Below, in pieces: positions 34,522 through 47,577 of a stretch of 64,000 nucleotides of DNA. The position numbers and the translations under genes were made by a program. The stretch is taken from the NCBI GenBank assembly GCA_028551475.1, contig CM052355.1, positions 4,092,001-4,156,000 of the forward strand, given 5' to 3'. Position 1 is the stretch's first letter. Each line of letters starts with the position of its first letter. This DNA comes from Casuarina equisetifolia. Lineage: Eukaryota; Streptophyta; Magnoliopsida; Fagales; Casuarinaceae. Below the pieces are notes generated by a model. It did no database searches and was not told the DNA's origin. It saw only the letters and a program-made list of their open reading frames with translations.

Positions 34522-35729
34522 TATTCTGACGGGGCAGTGTCTGGCCGTGCAAGCATCGAGGCTTGGAGTTTTTTCCTTTTTAGTTTTCTTATCCTTTATC
34601 CTAGCATGCAAAAAGAGGGCTCAGAGAAACCCTCGGATATGCGATGTGTGGGGGAGCCATGAACGTTGGGCTACTCATGGTGCTTACAGTCGTTGAAATT
34701 GTCCAAGCTAAGCTTGTGTTTCCTATTCCCGGCCAAAGTTAGCGTGGCCTGGTGGAGTGGAGAGTCTAATTTTCGCAAATTTGTTAGGAAGAGTTTCCAA
34801 GATTTTCAGCAAGTCATTCCCCATAATAAGTGCTTCTACAGCCCCAAAAACACAAAGCGGTGTACTTGACCATGGGCCTTGGTTTAAGCCTCAATCCGCA
34901 AAGAAGCTCAGTCCCTTGCAATCATCGTTAGACCACAGGGCAACATGGGCTGCATGAAAACCCTGACATTGGAAAAGAGCTTGTATGGTGATCTTAAAGC
35001 CCCAAACAAGGAGTCCAAGTATAAGTTGTTGAAAGTGAGTGTTGTCTATGTTCTCACTTGCTTGCATACTGATACAAATATTGTAACTTAACTAAAATTC
35101 AATTTTAAAATGTCAAAGTTCATGAAGTAAAGGTTCATCCCTAACTCTAATATTATATTATGATATAAAAATTCATTCTAAAATTTTAAGACATTAAATA
35201 ATAAATTTCTATCACTTATAATATCATAATCTTTCAATTTTTAATACGAGAGAACACCTGTTTTTAATACAATTCATTTATGCCTTCAGTGTTTCTTTGT
35301 CGTTAGGTTGAGAGGTCCCAAGGCTCCGGGGTATATTCCAGCCGTGCAACGTAGAATCGCATTGTCGACACATTACTTAGGGGACACGGAAGCAGGGAGG
35401 TAAAACAGCGGCGCCACTGTTAAAAACTTGGGGACTCTATTGACGTGCAATCCATATCAACGGTCGTGAATCACACGCAGCGTCGTACTGGAGGGAAGTG
35501 AACTCTGTTGTCGGGGAGCTCGCAGTCAAGCATGGGATCGGAATTACTGTACTAGGTTGTATCCATGCCTTAGGATGAGTGATTAACGATCGAATCCAAC
35601 GGAAGCCAGATGGTCCAACTCCAAACGTGGGACTTGTTAAATCCAATTACTCTCTGTCTTTAGCTCTCTTTCTCTTTCTCTTTCTCTCTCTGTAATTTAA
35701 GTGTAGTACCTCAGCAGAGCCCACACGTG
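34522..35729. other. Intergenic region between CXE9-like and URT1 (divergent promoters)
   Basis: Both genes are transcribed away from here, so the two promoters must lie within 1.2 kb. No gene recognised. A CT-rich tract (35660-35693) immediately before the URT1 start is likely its 5' UTR. Confidence 0.5.
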
Positions 35730-38700
35730 ATGAGCGACGGTGGTCGTAACGCGCAGCCTCCTTCGGCAACAAACGGCGGCGAGTTTCTGCTCTCTCTGCT
35801 ACAGAACCAGCAGCAGAACTATCGCCAGCAGGCCCAAACTCCACAACAACAGCATCAATCTCCGACCGTCGATCCGGCCGTTGCTGCTGTGGGCCCCACA
35901 ATCCCCTTCGCGCCACCACCATGGCCGTTCAATGCCAACGGAGATCTTCCTTATCATCTGCCTCCTTGGCCCCAGTCGCTCTCCCCTCCTCAAGCTTTTC
36001 CTCCGAACTACCTAGGGTTTCCGCAAAACCCTTTCCCTCCTCCTCGAAGCCAAATTCTGAGAAATCAGATTCAACCAGATCTCAGTCTCTTCGGCGACAA
36101 TTCGAGAGGAGCAGGGATTCCTGAGACTGACGTTAGAGGCAGTAGTGTAATCGACAAGTTTGTCGGTCAGCCGACATATCAAGAGCCAAAGCTCAAGTTC
36201 GGTTCTTTCACCAGCGAAATTCGGAATCCTGAGGGTTTTTCAAATGGGATTCCTCAGAATTCTTTGCCTACGACGAACTTCAACACTTCGAAGGAGGGCG
36301 GAGCGGCTCTGGGTAACAGAAGCTATAATGGGTTAGATAGGAATTTACAATTGGAGCCGAGGTCAAATTCCAATCTAAATTTAAATGCTTTCCGGCGTGG
36401 GAACCATGATTCTCGAGAGCAAGAGCGACGAGGCGGCGAGTTTGGAAAGCAGCACCTCACTGGGAACTATAGGTCCAGTCCACCTCCGGGGTTTTCAAGC
36501 AACCCGAGGGGAAAAGGGCATTGGGGTTCTGGGACTAGCAGGAGCGGGTTAGAGCACAATGCGGATAAGCAAAAAGCTGTTTCTCTTAAATTTGGCAGTA
36601 GCGGTGTTCCCTCAGGAGCCGAGGATGAGAGAGTTAGGAGATTATCAGTAGAAGGTGAGAAGTCTAGGGAACTGGAGCTCGGCGGGCAGCTTGATAGCCG
36701 GGATCTGCCAGCCTTATCAAATTTGCATAGTGAAATTGATGAATTTGGGGTTGGCAATAGTTTTCAGGCTCGAGATAAGTTCAAGGAGGATGGAAGTACT
36801 GAACTAGATGATATTGGTGAACAGCTTGTCGATTCATTGTTGCTTGAGGATGAATCTGACGGCAAGAACGGGGCAAGACAACGTCGCATTTCTCGAGAGA
36901 AGGTTGACTATTTTTATTGCTTTTTTTTTTTTCTTTCTATTCAAATATGATGTGTTAAATAGGTTTCAAATATTTGGAATTTACAAATAAAGATTGATCC
37001 TGAAGGACCTATTATTTGATAGAGATCAAGATATAAACATGGTTTATGAAAAATTAAACCCTTGAACTTTTAGCTTCCTCGCACTTTCTGGTACATATTG
37101 CACTTTGTAAGTGAAAAAGTATCAATCATTGTGTTATTCATGGGTTACCTTCTTTAATGAATAGAGGTGGAAGTTGTTACCGTTGGAAGACTAAATTTTA
37201 TGTGGAAAGTTAATTGAGAGAAACAAGGGTTTAAATGTGGGATTCACTGGTATTTGTTGTCAGGATTCAAGATCAGATGGCAGAGGACAACGGCTGCTTA
37301 GCCAAAGGATGAGAATGTTAAAAAGACAAATGCAATGTCGAAGTGACATACACAGATTTAATGCTCATTTTCTTGAAATTTATGGGTCGCTAATACCTGC
37401 AGAAGAGGAGAAGGCGCAGCAGAAGCAATTGTTATCGTTATTGGAGAGATTAGTTTGTAAAGAATGGCCCAATGCTCGGCTTTATCTTTATGGATCGTGT
37501 GCAAGCACTTTTGGAGTTTCTAAAAGTGACATTGATGTTTGTCTTGCAATTGACGACAGTGATATCGACAAGTCTGAGATCTTATTGCGGTTGGCAGATA
37601 TTTTGCAGTCAGACAATCTCCAAAATGTGCAGGTATCAGATTGTTCTTTCTGATAATCAGAAAGTAGAGACTCGTAATAGTTTGCTAATTTAGAAATGCA
37701 ATAGATTTTGATTCGATTGCATTTGATGCTGCATTGTAGACCAATTTAGATCCTAAGATGAAGTAGTTTGCTTGTATGGGCCTTGATCCCTAAGTTAGAT
37801 GATGAAAATTGACTATCAGGCATGGCAGAAGAAAATGAATTATGTATCACTGTCCTTGAGTGAAATTATTTATGACATTTTCGTGGTCCATTTTGTTGCT
37901 GAGGGGAACATAACTGTGAGCACTGACCTTTTGTTGTCTTATATTAGAAGTTTAAATTTCTGCTCAGCAATTTTCTCTTTTATTGCTGCTTTGGGGTTTA
38001 CCTCCATGAATGTCTGGTCCTTCAACTTCAATGGTAGAACTTATAAAAGCAAATGGTGCGAATTGGATGAAGTCTTCCTTTTGTTCTTTGCTTTCTTTAT
38101 TCTTTTCTTTTTTCTTTGACTAGAGTATATTAGCCATCTGGGGTTTGCCTTCCCAGGTAGATTTTTGCTAGTTGTGGAGTTTCTTGTGTGTTGCTTCTTG
38201 GGTACTCGATTTCATGTGCCATTGCTTGAAGGAACAGCATGCTTACATAGTCAAACCAGGGGTTGGATAGTGATGCTATTAAAAGTTTGTTGAGAGCCCA
38301 TTGGCAAAGGATGTTGGAACACTTGCAAATTCATTTACATGACATGATTCTTTTTAAAAATTATTGGCCTTTCATGGCATCTGAACAAATTACTACTGCT
38401 CTACTGCTTCTTCTTCTTTTTTTTTTTTTTTTCTTTTGAATAAGTTATGGCATGTTTGGAAATAGTTATAAGGAGCTAGTTGTTCTTCATCATATTGCCT
38501 TTGGGTTGGATGTAGAATACCTTATCACAAGTTTGGAACATACCTGGATTGGATTTGATGGAAAAGAACATATTTTATTGTATTACTGGTAGCAATGAAA
38601 TAACATTGATGGTTAATCTCGCCGAGAAGCCTAAGTAATTGGTACTTGGGCACTGATAATAAATTCAGGCCGGCAATTGGTTGCTGATGTCCAGAATTGG

Positions 38701-41700
38701 GAGCCTGTTATAATTTTGAAATCTATTGGTCGTGACAGTGTGGTGGCAAAATGCAGTTTTGGGTCAACCTGACATGAAGTCAATATAATCTTTATTGATG
38801 GTACATGATTATGCAACCTCCCATACCTTATTGTTATCTATATAATATAGATTACTAAAAGACACAAAATGGCCAAGTCCAGTGAGAAAGGACGTGCCAA
38901 ACACAGGTTATGGATAACTTATCCCATCTAGCCTGATTTATGTGTGATAATGTGGCACTATATGTATTAAAGAAGTTTCTGTATTCTTAAAATGGCTCTT
39001 AATTGCCAAGGCCAGCTTTGGAAAAGTTGACAAGGACTTGTTGTTTTCTTGTCAAACCTTGACAGACATAGTTTTTCCTATGTGGGAGCTTCATGTCTTG
39101 CTACTAGGGCTTCGATAGACTAGATGATTTGGAATTCTGAATGTCTAGACTTCCATAAGCTGTTGAAGGATTGGAATTGCATGAAATATGGGTTGTACTG
39201 CTTTCATAAAGAAAGAATCCTTTCTACATTGACTCGGTTGATAAAATACAAGATTTCGGGACCTTTGAGCTGACGTCAACTCTTAAATTTCTTTTTTTTT
39301 TTTTTTTGGATTAAAATTAGTTGTTGATTGCATGGAATTGCATGATATGTGAAATGTGCTGCTTTCCTGAGCTTGGTATCTGCTCCATGGTGAGGGGTTT
39401 GATAAATACCATGTTCTTTGAACCTTTGAGCTAGAGTCAACAGTTATTTTCTTCAAATTTGGAGAGCATCTGCTTTTGGATTAATCTACTAGGTTTAACA
39501 CCTTTCTAGGGGCAAATGACTGCATCCTAATGTGTAGACTTTGATTTGCCAACAAAGCACCAATTAAAGCCACATGTCAATAATTTTCTACTTTTGCTGT
39601 TTATTCTGCAAAGTTGTTCAGTTGTTGAGTTCCTACGTACTATGGCATCTCCAAATAAGATTTATGTCTCTTTTAGTGGCTTGAGTTTGTAGAGCCTTGA
39701 ATTAATTAGTGGTAAATTTTGAAGATTATTTTAGTTTTCCTCTTCTTCAGACTGGTCCTTTCCATGTAATGCTTTCGTTGTCTTTAAGGCTGTTCCTGTT
39801 AAATGATTACTTGAAGAATTTTTCTTGCATGGGGTGATGAGGTGGAAAACACTCTGAAAAAGCACATTACAAGGGTGTCAACCTAATTTATCTCACAAGG
39901 GGCCCCTTGTTACCCTTGTTGGAATCATTTCCATAGGTTCATTTATAGTGCATCATTATTCCATTCATTTTGAACTAAAGTAAATTTATTTATGGATTCT
40001 TGTTTGCAGGCGCTGACACGTGCAAGGGTCCCCATAGTTAAGCTTTTGGATCCCCTGACTGGACTTTCCTGTGACATTTGCATTAACAACGTTCTGGCGG
40101 TTGTAAATACTAAGCTTCTTCGAGATTATGCTCAAATAGATGCAAGATTACGACAGTTGGCTTTTATTGTGAAACATTGGGCCAAGTCAAGAGGAGTCAA
40201 TGAAACTTACCAAGGAACACTGTCTAGTTATGCGTAAGTTAGCTACTAAAAGTTATCCTGTATTCTGAAACTAAGACTTAAAAAATGAGCAATATTTCAC
40301 GATGATGGTGTCACAGGACTGCTCGACCCTTGTGAATAAAAATAGGTGGGATAGTCATTTCTTCTCTTTTCTGAGGTCACGGCTAATAAACAGGCGTTTG
40401 ATGAGAATTACCTGTTACTATCATTTTTCTGGTGCCCTTTGTTACCCTGTTTTATAACTAGTTCTCTTCATTTCAGGTACGTCATAATGTGCATACATTT
40501 CTTACAACAGCGGAGGCCTGCCATCCTGCCATGCTTACAGGTTTGTATTAATTTGACTTGGTTAAAAATGTGCTAGACATGTACAATTCCACATTTTCTT
40601 ACTAACAATCCAGAAATGTATGAAAATGTGCTATCATTTACTAAACAAACACAGATTTAATGTATGAAAATGTGCTACCACTTACCAAGCAAACACAGGT
40701 TTATTCTTTGCTAACATAGTATTCCATGATTACTTTATGGCTTCCATTTTGTTTGTACCCAAAGCTGTACCAGTCAAAGGTTTTTAATTTATTTTTTTTC
40801 CTGTTCCCTGGTCAAAATACTTGACCTCCCTAGGTTGAGGATTCAACTTCAATGCGAAAAAGGAAAACTTGACTGCTTAGCAATAAATAAGTCACTTTGT
40901 CCAATGAGGAACATTAGAAGGTGTGATCAACTTGATGTCGTGAAAGGGACACAAAGCTGTATTTTGGTGGAATGTTGCTTCTGTAAAATAAAAATTTTCT
41001 TGGGGATTATCTTTTGAAAAATTAATTGTCTTAACATATGAGCTTAAGCTTTTGCAGTTTTGGTTATTAGTTGTTTGTCTATATATTGATACTGTTACTT
41101 ATATCAATTACACCACTTTAAGAGATTTTTGCCTCCCTTCCTCTTCCTCCCAGTCGGAGGAAGTACAAGAGTAATTTAGACGGGATATTGTTGTACAAAC
41201 TTTAAACAAAATTGAACTTTGGATTGTACTGTAGATTATAAAAACTTCTCTGCCATGCATTTCTATGTGCAAGTGGTGGTTGCCACGTTTTTTTCTACCG
41301 AAAGAGTTACATAATTTGGTTTTTGCATTACATCACCATTTATATTTTTGCTCTCTAATTTATTCCTTGGTTCACGTCACTTTCAGGAAATGGAGCCTAC
41401 ATATGCTGTGACTGTTGATGATATTGAATGTGCTTTCTTTGATCAAGTTGAAAAATTACGTGATTTTGGATCCCGTAACAGGGAAACTATTGCTCAGTTG
41501 GTGTGGGCATTTTTCAATTATTGGGCATATCGTCATGATTACTCAAGTTCTGTCATATCCGTTCGTACTGGAAGCATCATCAGGTTAGATATAAAAGATG
41601 GTCGCTTCATAAGAATTCTGGTTTCATCAAATATGTGAATATACCATTAAAAAATACAGAAGCAGAATGATTATGGATAAGCTATTATTAATACTCCGGC

Positions 41701-42357
41701 TACTGTCCATGTAAACTAGAATTAAAACATACGTACATCTGCCATTCACCAAAAAGCTGTTGCCAGATTGTTGGTCGTAATTCTTACCCTTTCTTTCAAG
41801 TCTGGGTTACCTGTTGAAGGTGTACTATACATATGCTGTGGGCTTTTGTATTGCTATGTGATATGCATATCCTTGCTTGCTTAATAGTCATTTGTTGGCC
41901 ACAGATAAATTGTTTACACAATTGGGTAGGGTATTATCTTTCTGTTTTTGGCATGTGTTTGTTATTTCAATATTATTTTGATTGATGGGGTGGAGATAAA
42001 GAAGGTAAAGGTTTACAGAGGCTGAAAATTTTGAAATGGCTTGTTAAATTGTTGTCTAGTTTGGATTTAAAACATGTCTGATTTGATTAAGACTTTAGTC
42101 CGAGTGCTGTGACTAACTGAATGTTCTACACTGTTAATATGTTCAGCAAGCAAGAGAAAGACTGGACTAGGAGAATCGGGAATGATCGTCATTTGATATG
42201 CATAGAGGATCCATTTGAGGTATCTCATGACCTTGGTCGGGTGGTGGACAAGTACAGCATAAAAGTTCTGAGGGAGGAATTTGAACGTGCAGCTGAAATT
42301 ATGCAGTATGATCCAAATCCTAGTGTGAAGCTCTTCGAACCCTACATTCACGTTTGA
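35730..42357 (+). CDS. URT1: UTP:RNA uridylyltransferase 1
   Basis: Terminal uridylyltransferase that adds uridines to deadenylated mRNA 3' ends in cytoplasm and P-bodies, protecting them from over-trimming. Six exons, all junctions in frame: 35730-36902, 37264-37632, 40010-40233, 40477-40540, 41387-41583 and 42147-42357, giving 745 residues (Arabidopsis URT1 is of similar size). Exon 1 alone encodes a 391-residue Gln/Pro/Asn-rich disordered region with a PPGF short linear motif (252-255), a kind reported to link URT1 to decapping activators. Exons 2-6 encode the catalytic core: GSCASTFG with GS at 468-469, catalytic D480 and D482 (SDIDV) and third Asp D536 (CDICINN), then the poly(A)-polymerase-associated domain with [14 protein letters not shown] near the end. 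The second intron is 2.4 kb and has poly-T tracts. The first donor is GTTGAC, not a strong consensus. Downstream neighbour RLK faces it, tail to tail. Confidence 0.93.
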
Positions 42358-45300
42358 GTTCATAGTCGACTTGTCGCTTGCAATTGTTTGAACAAAATCC
42401 GTATGTAGATATGGTATGTTATGGGACTTTTTTGGGTCCCCACCTTTTTGTTTACTCATCCTTCTTTTGGTCGTGGCATTATGTCCATAGAATGTATTTA
42501 TTCTTGTAGGTTTGTATTCAAATGTCCAAAAGGGTAAAGAACTGTTGGTTCTGTAGAACCCTTGTCTGGATCCTTAATTTTAGATCAGAGGTAGTTCTGT
42601 GAGCTACTGCAACTTCTTCTCCTGGCGGGGAGTTGAGGGGAAATCCTCCTTTCTGTGTCGGCAAACATGGTCTCTTATGTGAAGTTGTAGGGAAATAGGG
42701 TGAGGTCCTGATTGCCATATAAAATGGTTCCTGCAAGGCTATACAGCAAGAATTCTCGTTGCGGTTTACATTTGGTTGTTGGGGTTTACAGCAGCTACAA
42801 CTTAACGATTTTTGAGGGTTTGCTTTCGTATTCTTCCATTCGCTGTCGTATTCTGCTTGTTCTTGATGTTTTTCATCCAAACTCTGTTTACAGAAAACAT
42901 TTTCGGCCGAATTATAGATATGTGTATGTAAAAGGTGACAAACGCGGGGCAGTTGATTCTTGGCAGAACAAGAGCATCCTACATAGGGAGTCATATAAAG
43001 CAAACAAATATAAGAGCTCAAGAACAATTCAACCAACCTGACCAAATTAGTAACAGATACGAGGGAGGAATGATACCGTAGAGAGCACCAGCAGTCTCTT
43101 GTCAACCAGAAGAGCTTAACACTGACAACCAACGAGAGCCCCACTAAATAACGTACACAAGATTTTTAGGACGTCTACAGAAGCCTATTAATGGAGGGTG
43201 CTTTCAATATCTCGCAGTTAACTATAAAGACATGATATAACAAATGATAAGTTGAGCAAATAAAATAGTTCCGCCATAGAGAATGAACACTCTTTGAGGC
43301 CCGAACCTAAACAGGGTTTTTTTTTCTCTCTCTCTCTCTCTCTTTTTTTTTTTTTTTTCCCCTCTGTTCTACAAGGGAGAAGTGGAAGCTGCTAAAAGAA
43401 GTACAGACTAGATAGGTTAAAAGCTTGGAGCAAGTTCAATATTTGATATAATTGTCTTCCTCTCTTGGCACTATATTTTTTTGTTTCTCATCTTGACGTT
43501 CTTTTTTATTTCTCTCTTGACTAATCTTATTTTTGTTGCTTTGTTTGTCCACGTAACAAATAGGGTAAAACTTTAGTTGTGAGAGGACATACATCGACAT
43601 CCATAGAAGCTCTGCTTATCCTCTTATTCCATAAGCAGCATGCGGATTCTGCCAACGGCATCTTGAGTTGTCAGTGGGATCTTGAAGTCGACATACTTGT
43701 TCAGGTGGTGGAAACCGAGGCAACTAAGTACATGGGGCTGTAAAGCCAGCCATGCCCATTCAGGGGTTGATATTCAGAGCTCAGTAGTGAGCCACGACAC
43801 CTCACGTACCATTCCTATCATCCCAAAGTCAGAACAGTCAGTGTGAGTGCTAAATCTGGCTAGACAATAGATGCGCAGTTGCCATAATATCCGATTCCAG
43901 GAATGGACTCACTACATACTTGTCCCTCTGCCAGCAGAAAAGCAACAACGCAAAAAGGTCAAACCTACGTATCTTCGTTCTTGCCACGCTTCAATACCTC
44001 CCTCAAACGCTCCCTCACATGTCAATGGGAAATCATGGCGGAAATCAGCATTAATCTGTTGGAGATCTAGGATGATATTCGTAAAAATCAACTCCTTGGT
44101 CGAAAGAACAATCCAATGAAAACTAGTGACAGAAATTTGTGTCGAGGGTAGGCTCAAGAGATACGGCATTATTCGCATCACAAAAGCTTGCAAAAAGGGC
44201 CATTTCATATTCATTGCAAATACGATAATGGTCATATTCCGGGCAGGATCACATTCACAAACATCAGGGGATATATTCTTCTAGCAATAAGATAATTACT
44301 CAGAAAGCCTCCTGCTTCTTTCTCAACTGCCCCGAAGTGGAAACTCCGCACTGTTGCCACCACATCTTTCCAAATCCTGGATTGTTAGGTCCAACAGGCT
44401 TTGCGATATGCGATATGCGATATTAGAGGCCACGTTACTCGTTTAATTGGTAGGACTGAAGACTTCTGCATTCTCCTAAGGTGTTGAGAATACACAGGAA
44501 ATCGTATAGGTCCCAGGGCTGCCATGAGTGCAAAAAAGTGGACATCTACCACTTTGGAAGATAATTATGCAGGCATGTATCCATCCATGAGCACAGTAGA
44601 GCTATACCATATGCAAAACCTCAGTGCAAGATGACAAGGCAGTGGACATTGAGCTGGAGGACCCAGTATGATTATGGTGTCTTTTTAACACAATAGTAAG
44701 GTTGTAATCGGAACTCCAGAGATCACCCATGAATCGACACTGACCTTTCTCTCGGTTCTCTGCGGTGATTTTATTTCTAGCGAGGCAAATAATAATTATT
44801 TTTAGGCAAATAAAATAGAAAACCAGTAGGATTGATCCCGTGATCTCACTCTCTAACTCTTCTTGTAAGGGAACTGAATGAATACACAGGAACTCATGGA
44901 AGAAACCCAAGTTGCTATAGGATCCAATAACATTTTAGTTCAACCATTTACTCAACCAGTGGATCTTCCACTTCCCTTACAGTGACCTACTCAAATCGCT
45001 TTTGAAAAGAAATGACCGGGACCCAAGATTTGTTCCGTTCCACTGAAATTGATGCTACTTTGGCACGAAAATCAGTCCACCATCAAAAGGTCACAGATAA
45101 CAGAAAACGACAATCTTCCCGGGGTCCCATAAGGGACCGAAGTCGTAAAGTCGAGCAGATCATTGAGTCTCACCGCACCAAGGAAACCTACCATGGTGGC
45201 CTCAATCTTTCATAAGTAAAAGAAAAATGTTTCCATACCTCCTTTTAGGCTTTTACTATTGAACCTGGGATTCCTATAATTCAACAAATGGTAGGATCAA

Positions 45301-45555
45301 AGGACAAATACTGCGTTGGAAGTACCTAAATGATGGTTCTCCAAAAGTTCAAATGAAAAGTAATTTGTAGGCCTGAGAAGGTCTCCTAACAATGAAGCAA
45401 AAAAGGGCCTGAATTGATCAGTTGTAAATAACCCTTTTTTCTTCTTTCTACATTGATTTCTACAAAGCATAAAAATTAGACAAACAGAACCCTCTCTACA
45501 ATTTATGAAACTGGCAACAAGCATCCCAGAAACTCACCGTGCCTTCTTTGGGGAC
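42358..45555. other. Intergenic DNA between convergent URT1 and RLK
   Basis: Holds the two 3' UTRs and about 2.5 kb in which I see no gene. A TC/T microsatellite lies at 43320-43358. A tandem 7-bp repeat lies at 44404-44424. Open frames up to 208 codons (42518-43144, minus) show no family motif. Confidence 0.45.
44404..44424. repeat. (GCGATAT)x3 tandem repeat
   Basis: Three perfect copies of a 7-bp unit in the intergenic region; no function assigned. Confidence 0.9.
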
Positions 45556-47577
45556 TTACAGAAAACTCGAAGGCGGTGATGGGGAAAACTCGAAGGGCAG
45601 GTGGGGTGGCTCAGCCTCACCAGTTAGCATCCCCACGATGTCTTTAGCAGTAGGTCGCTTATTAGGCGATTTCTGAAGACACAGAAGTGCAATTGTCATG
45701 CAAAGCAAAGCCTGTTCCTTGTCCAACGAATGAATAGAGGAGTCAACAAGGTCCAAAAGCTTCCCGTTGCGAGCAAGTTGCCGAGCCCACGAGATCAGAT
45801 TGGCCCTCTCGAACTCGGACATGGGTGAGGCCGTCACTTGGAGTGGCCGCCGCCCAGAAACAATAACCAAAAGCAGAACACCAAAGCTGTAAACGTCGCA
45901 CTTCTCAGAGAGCAGCCCGCCACCACCATATTCAGGAGCAATGTAACACACGGTTCCTCTCATACTGGGGGTGCTACTAACACCGCCGCTCTTGGGTATA
46001 TCTCCTCCTCCATTAGTCCAATCCTGGCTGTTTTTTCGGCCACTTCTAAACTCGCCACTCAGCCCTTCCAACCACCAATCAATGCTACCTCTGCTGTTCT
46101 TGTTCTTCCTCTTCTTCCTCTCTTGCCGCACCACATCCTCCTCATCTCCATCATCCTTTTGCCACCACAGTTCTCGACTGCTATTCGAACCAAGCGCTCG
46201 TTTCTTCTTCTTGGTTTTCTTTGAGAGTTCCTCACAGAACTCCTCCTTCCACCACTCCCTCGGCTTCCGATTCTTCTCTTTCCTTCTCGCCGTCTTTTCC
46301 TCATCCAATGAAGCCCACCAGTCCAATCTCTTCCTCTGTTTTTGGTTCTGCTTCAGCTTCTGCTTCTTCTGGTGTTGGGTCTGCTCAAGCTTTGAGCCAA
46401 AGCGATAGTTCTCCGCCGACACCGGGGACGCAATCCACTCGCTTTTGGGCCTCTCCTTCTTTATCTCACTCCCAATCCACTCCATCACGTAGTCCTTCAC
46501 CCTTCCAGACTCAGATCCGCTTCCGTTGTCCTGTTTCCACCACCAGTCCCTCTTCGAACCCCCATTTTTCCTACCATTTAAGATCACATCCTTGCCACTA
46601 TCCACGCTGAACTTATCGAAGCACCCGTCCGATGTGGGGCTCACCTTTTCGAGCCCGACTTCCGGCGACACCGCCACATTCTCCGGTGACGCCTCGGAAT
46701 CCAAGATCCTAACCACGCAGCTTTCCGCCGGTAGATCAGCAACCAACCCACCACAACCTTCGTCAAACCCAGTAGTTACGCTCTCTGTCTCCTCCAGAAT
46801 CGACCCGTTGTCCTCTCCACAGTCCACCACACCCTCCCTCTTCTCCACTAGACCTTCAATCTTCAACCTTGCCAAACCGAAATCCCCAATCTTTGCCTTG
46901 AAATCGGCATCTAGTAGAATATTACTAGGCTTGATGTCGCCATGGATCACCGGTGGGTCGCAGATATGGTGCAGGTAAGCCAGACCCTTTGCTATATCGA
47001 CCGCAATGTCGAACCTTTTCTTCCACTCCATTAGCTCCGCACACTTCTTATCAAGAAGCACGTCTTGCAGGCTACGGTTGGCCATGTACTCGTAGACAAG
47101 GATAAGCTTGCGGCGATGGCGCTCCGTGGAGAAGCCGAGTAGCGAGAGGACGTGCGGGGACGAGAGGGTGGAGGCGATGGAGAGCTCGTTATGGAACTCA
47201 CGCTCGCCCTGGAGGGATCCCTGTGAGTCCATGAGCTTGAGGGCCAAGCACTGGCCGGAGGGGAGGGTAGCCTTGTAGACAGCGCCGAAGCCGCCATGGC
47301 CGAGGAGCGTGGAGGATTTAAAGCAGCCGGCGGAGCGCCGGAGAACGGTGTAAGAGAAGCGGCGGTGGTGGTTGTCGGAGGGGGTGGTGCGATTGCGGGA
47401 GAGCTTACGGAGAAGGAGAAAGACAAGTAGGAAAGCTAGCAAGAGTAGGAACAGAATAACCAGGATCGCAGGGAGAACCAAGGGGAGGAGAGGAATGCGG
47501 TGGTGGTGGGGGTTGTGGATGATAGACTCTGGCTGTGGTAGCGTAGATGGTGGTGCGAGGGTGGAGCGGGATGGCAT
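45556..47577 (-). CDS. Receptor-like Ser/Thr kinase with split kinase domain (At2g45590 type)
   Basis: Membrane-anchored kinase, intronless, 673 residues, ATG at 47575-47577. A short 28-residue Pro/His-rich N terminus is followed by one membrane segment (about 29-56) and no ligand-binding ectodomain. Kinase N-lobe: Gly loop GHGGFGAVY (93-101), Lys K114, Glu E131. Catalytic loop is HGDIKPSN (212-219), so the Arg of HRD is Gly: a non-RD kinase. DFG is at 232-234. A Lys/Glu-rich insert of about 300 residues (241-540) then separates DFG from GTVCYIAPEY (541-550), i.e. it sits in the activation segment. The insert has five Trp-Trp motifs (see findings). The C-lobe (551-655) includes DVYSFGVLLL and the terminal RP motif. 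The architecture matches the kinases I recall as At2g45590, At4g25390 and At5g51770. Function in plants is not established; non-RD kinases are often linked to immunity. Confidence 0.92.
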   Translation of the reverse strand: MPSRSTLAPPSTLPQPESIIHNPHHHRIPLLPLVLPAILVILFLLLLAFLLVFLLLRKLSRNRTTPSDNHHRRFSYTVLRRSAGCFKSSTLLGHGGFGAVYKATLPSGQCLALKLMDSQGSLQGEREFHNELSIASTLSSPHVLSLLGFSTERHRRKLILVYEYMANRSLQDVLLDKKCAELMEWKKRFDIAVDIAKGLAYLHHICDPPVIHGDIKPSNILLDADFKAKIGDFGLARLKIEGLVEKREGVVDCGEDNGSILEETESVTTGFDEGCGGLVADLPAESCVVRILDSEASPENVAVSPEVGLEKVSPTSDGCFDKFSVDSGKDVILNGRKNGGSKRDWWWKQDNGSGSESGRVKDYVMEWIGSEIKKERPKSEWIASPVSAENYRFGSKLEQTQHQKKQKLKQNQKQRKRLDWWASLDEEKTARRKEKNRKPREWWKEEFCEELSKKTKKKKRALGSNSSRELWWQKDDGDEEDVVRQERKKRKNKNSRGSIDWWLEGLSGEFRSGRKNSQDWTNGGGDIPKSGGVSSTPSMRGTVCYIAPEYGGGGLLSEKCDVYSFGVLLLVIVSGRRPLQVTASPMSEFERANLISWARQLARNGKLLDLVDSSIHSLDKEQALLCMTIALLCLQKSPNKRPTAKDIVGMLTGEAEPPHLPFEFSPSPPSSFL

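Noticed and set aside
42518-43144. Minus-strand open frame of 208 codons downstream of URT1
   Set aside because: No recognisable domain, scattered Cys/His and low-complexity composition; it overlaps the URT1 3' UTR in antisense.
44404-44424. CRISPR-like or regulatory array
   Set aside because: Only three 7-bp direct repeats without spacers; this is a plant nuclear genome and a simple tandem repeat.
45838-46978. Long plus-strand open frames across the RLK gene
   Set aside because: They are antisense to the intact 673-residue kinase and rich in Ser/Phe/Pro because of its Lys/Glu-rich insert.
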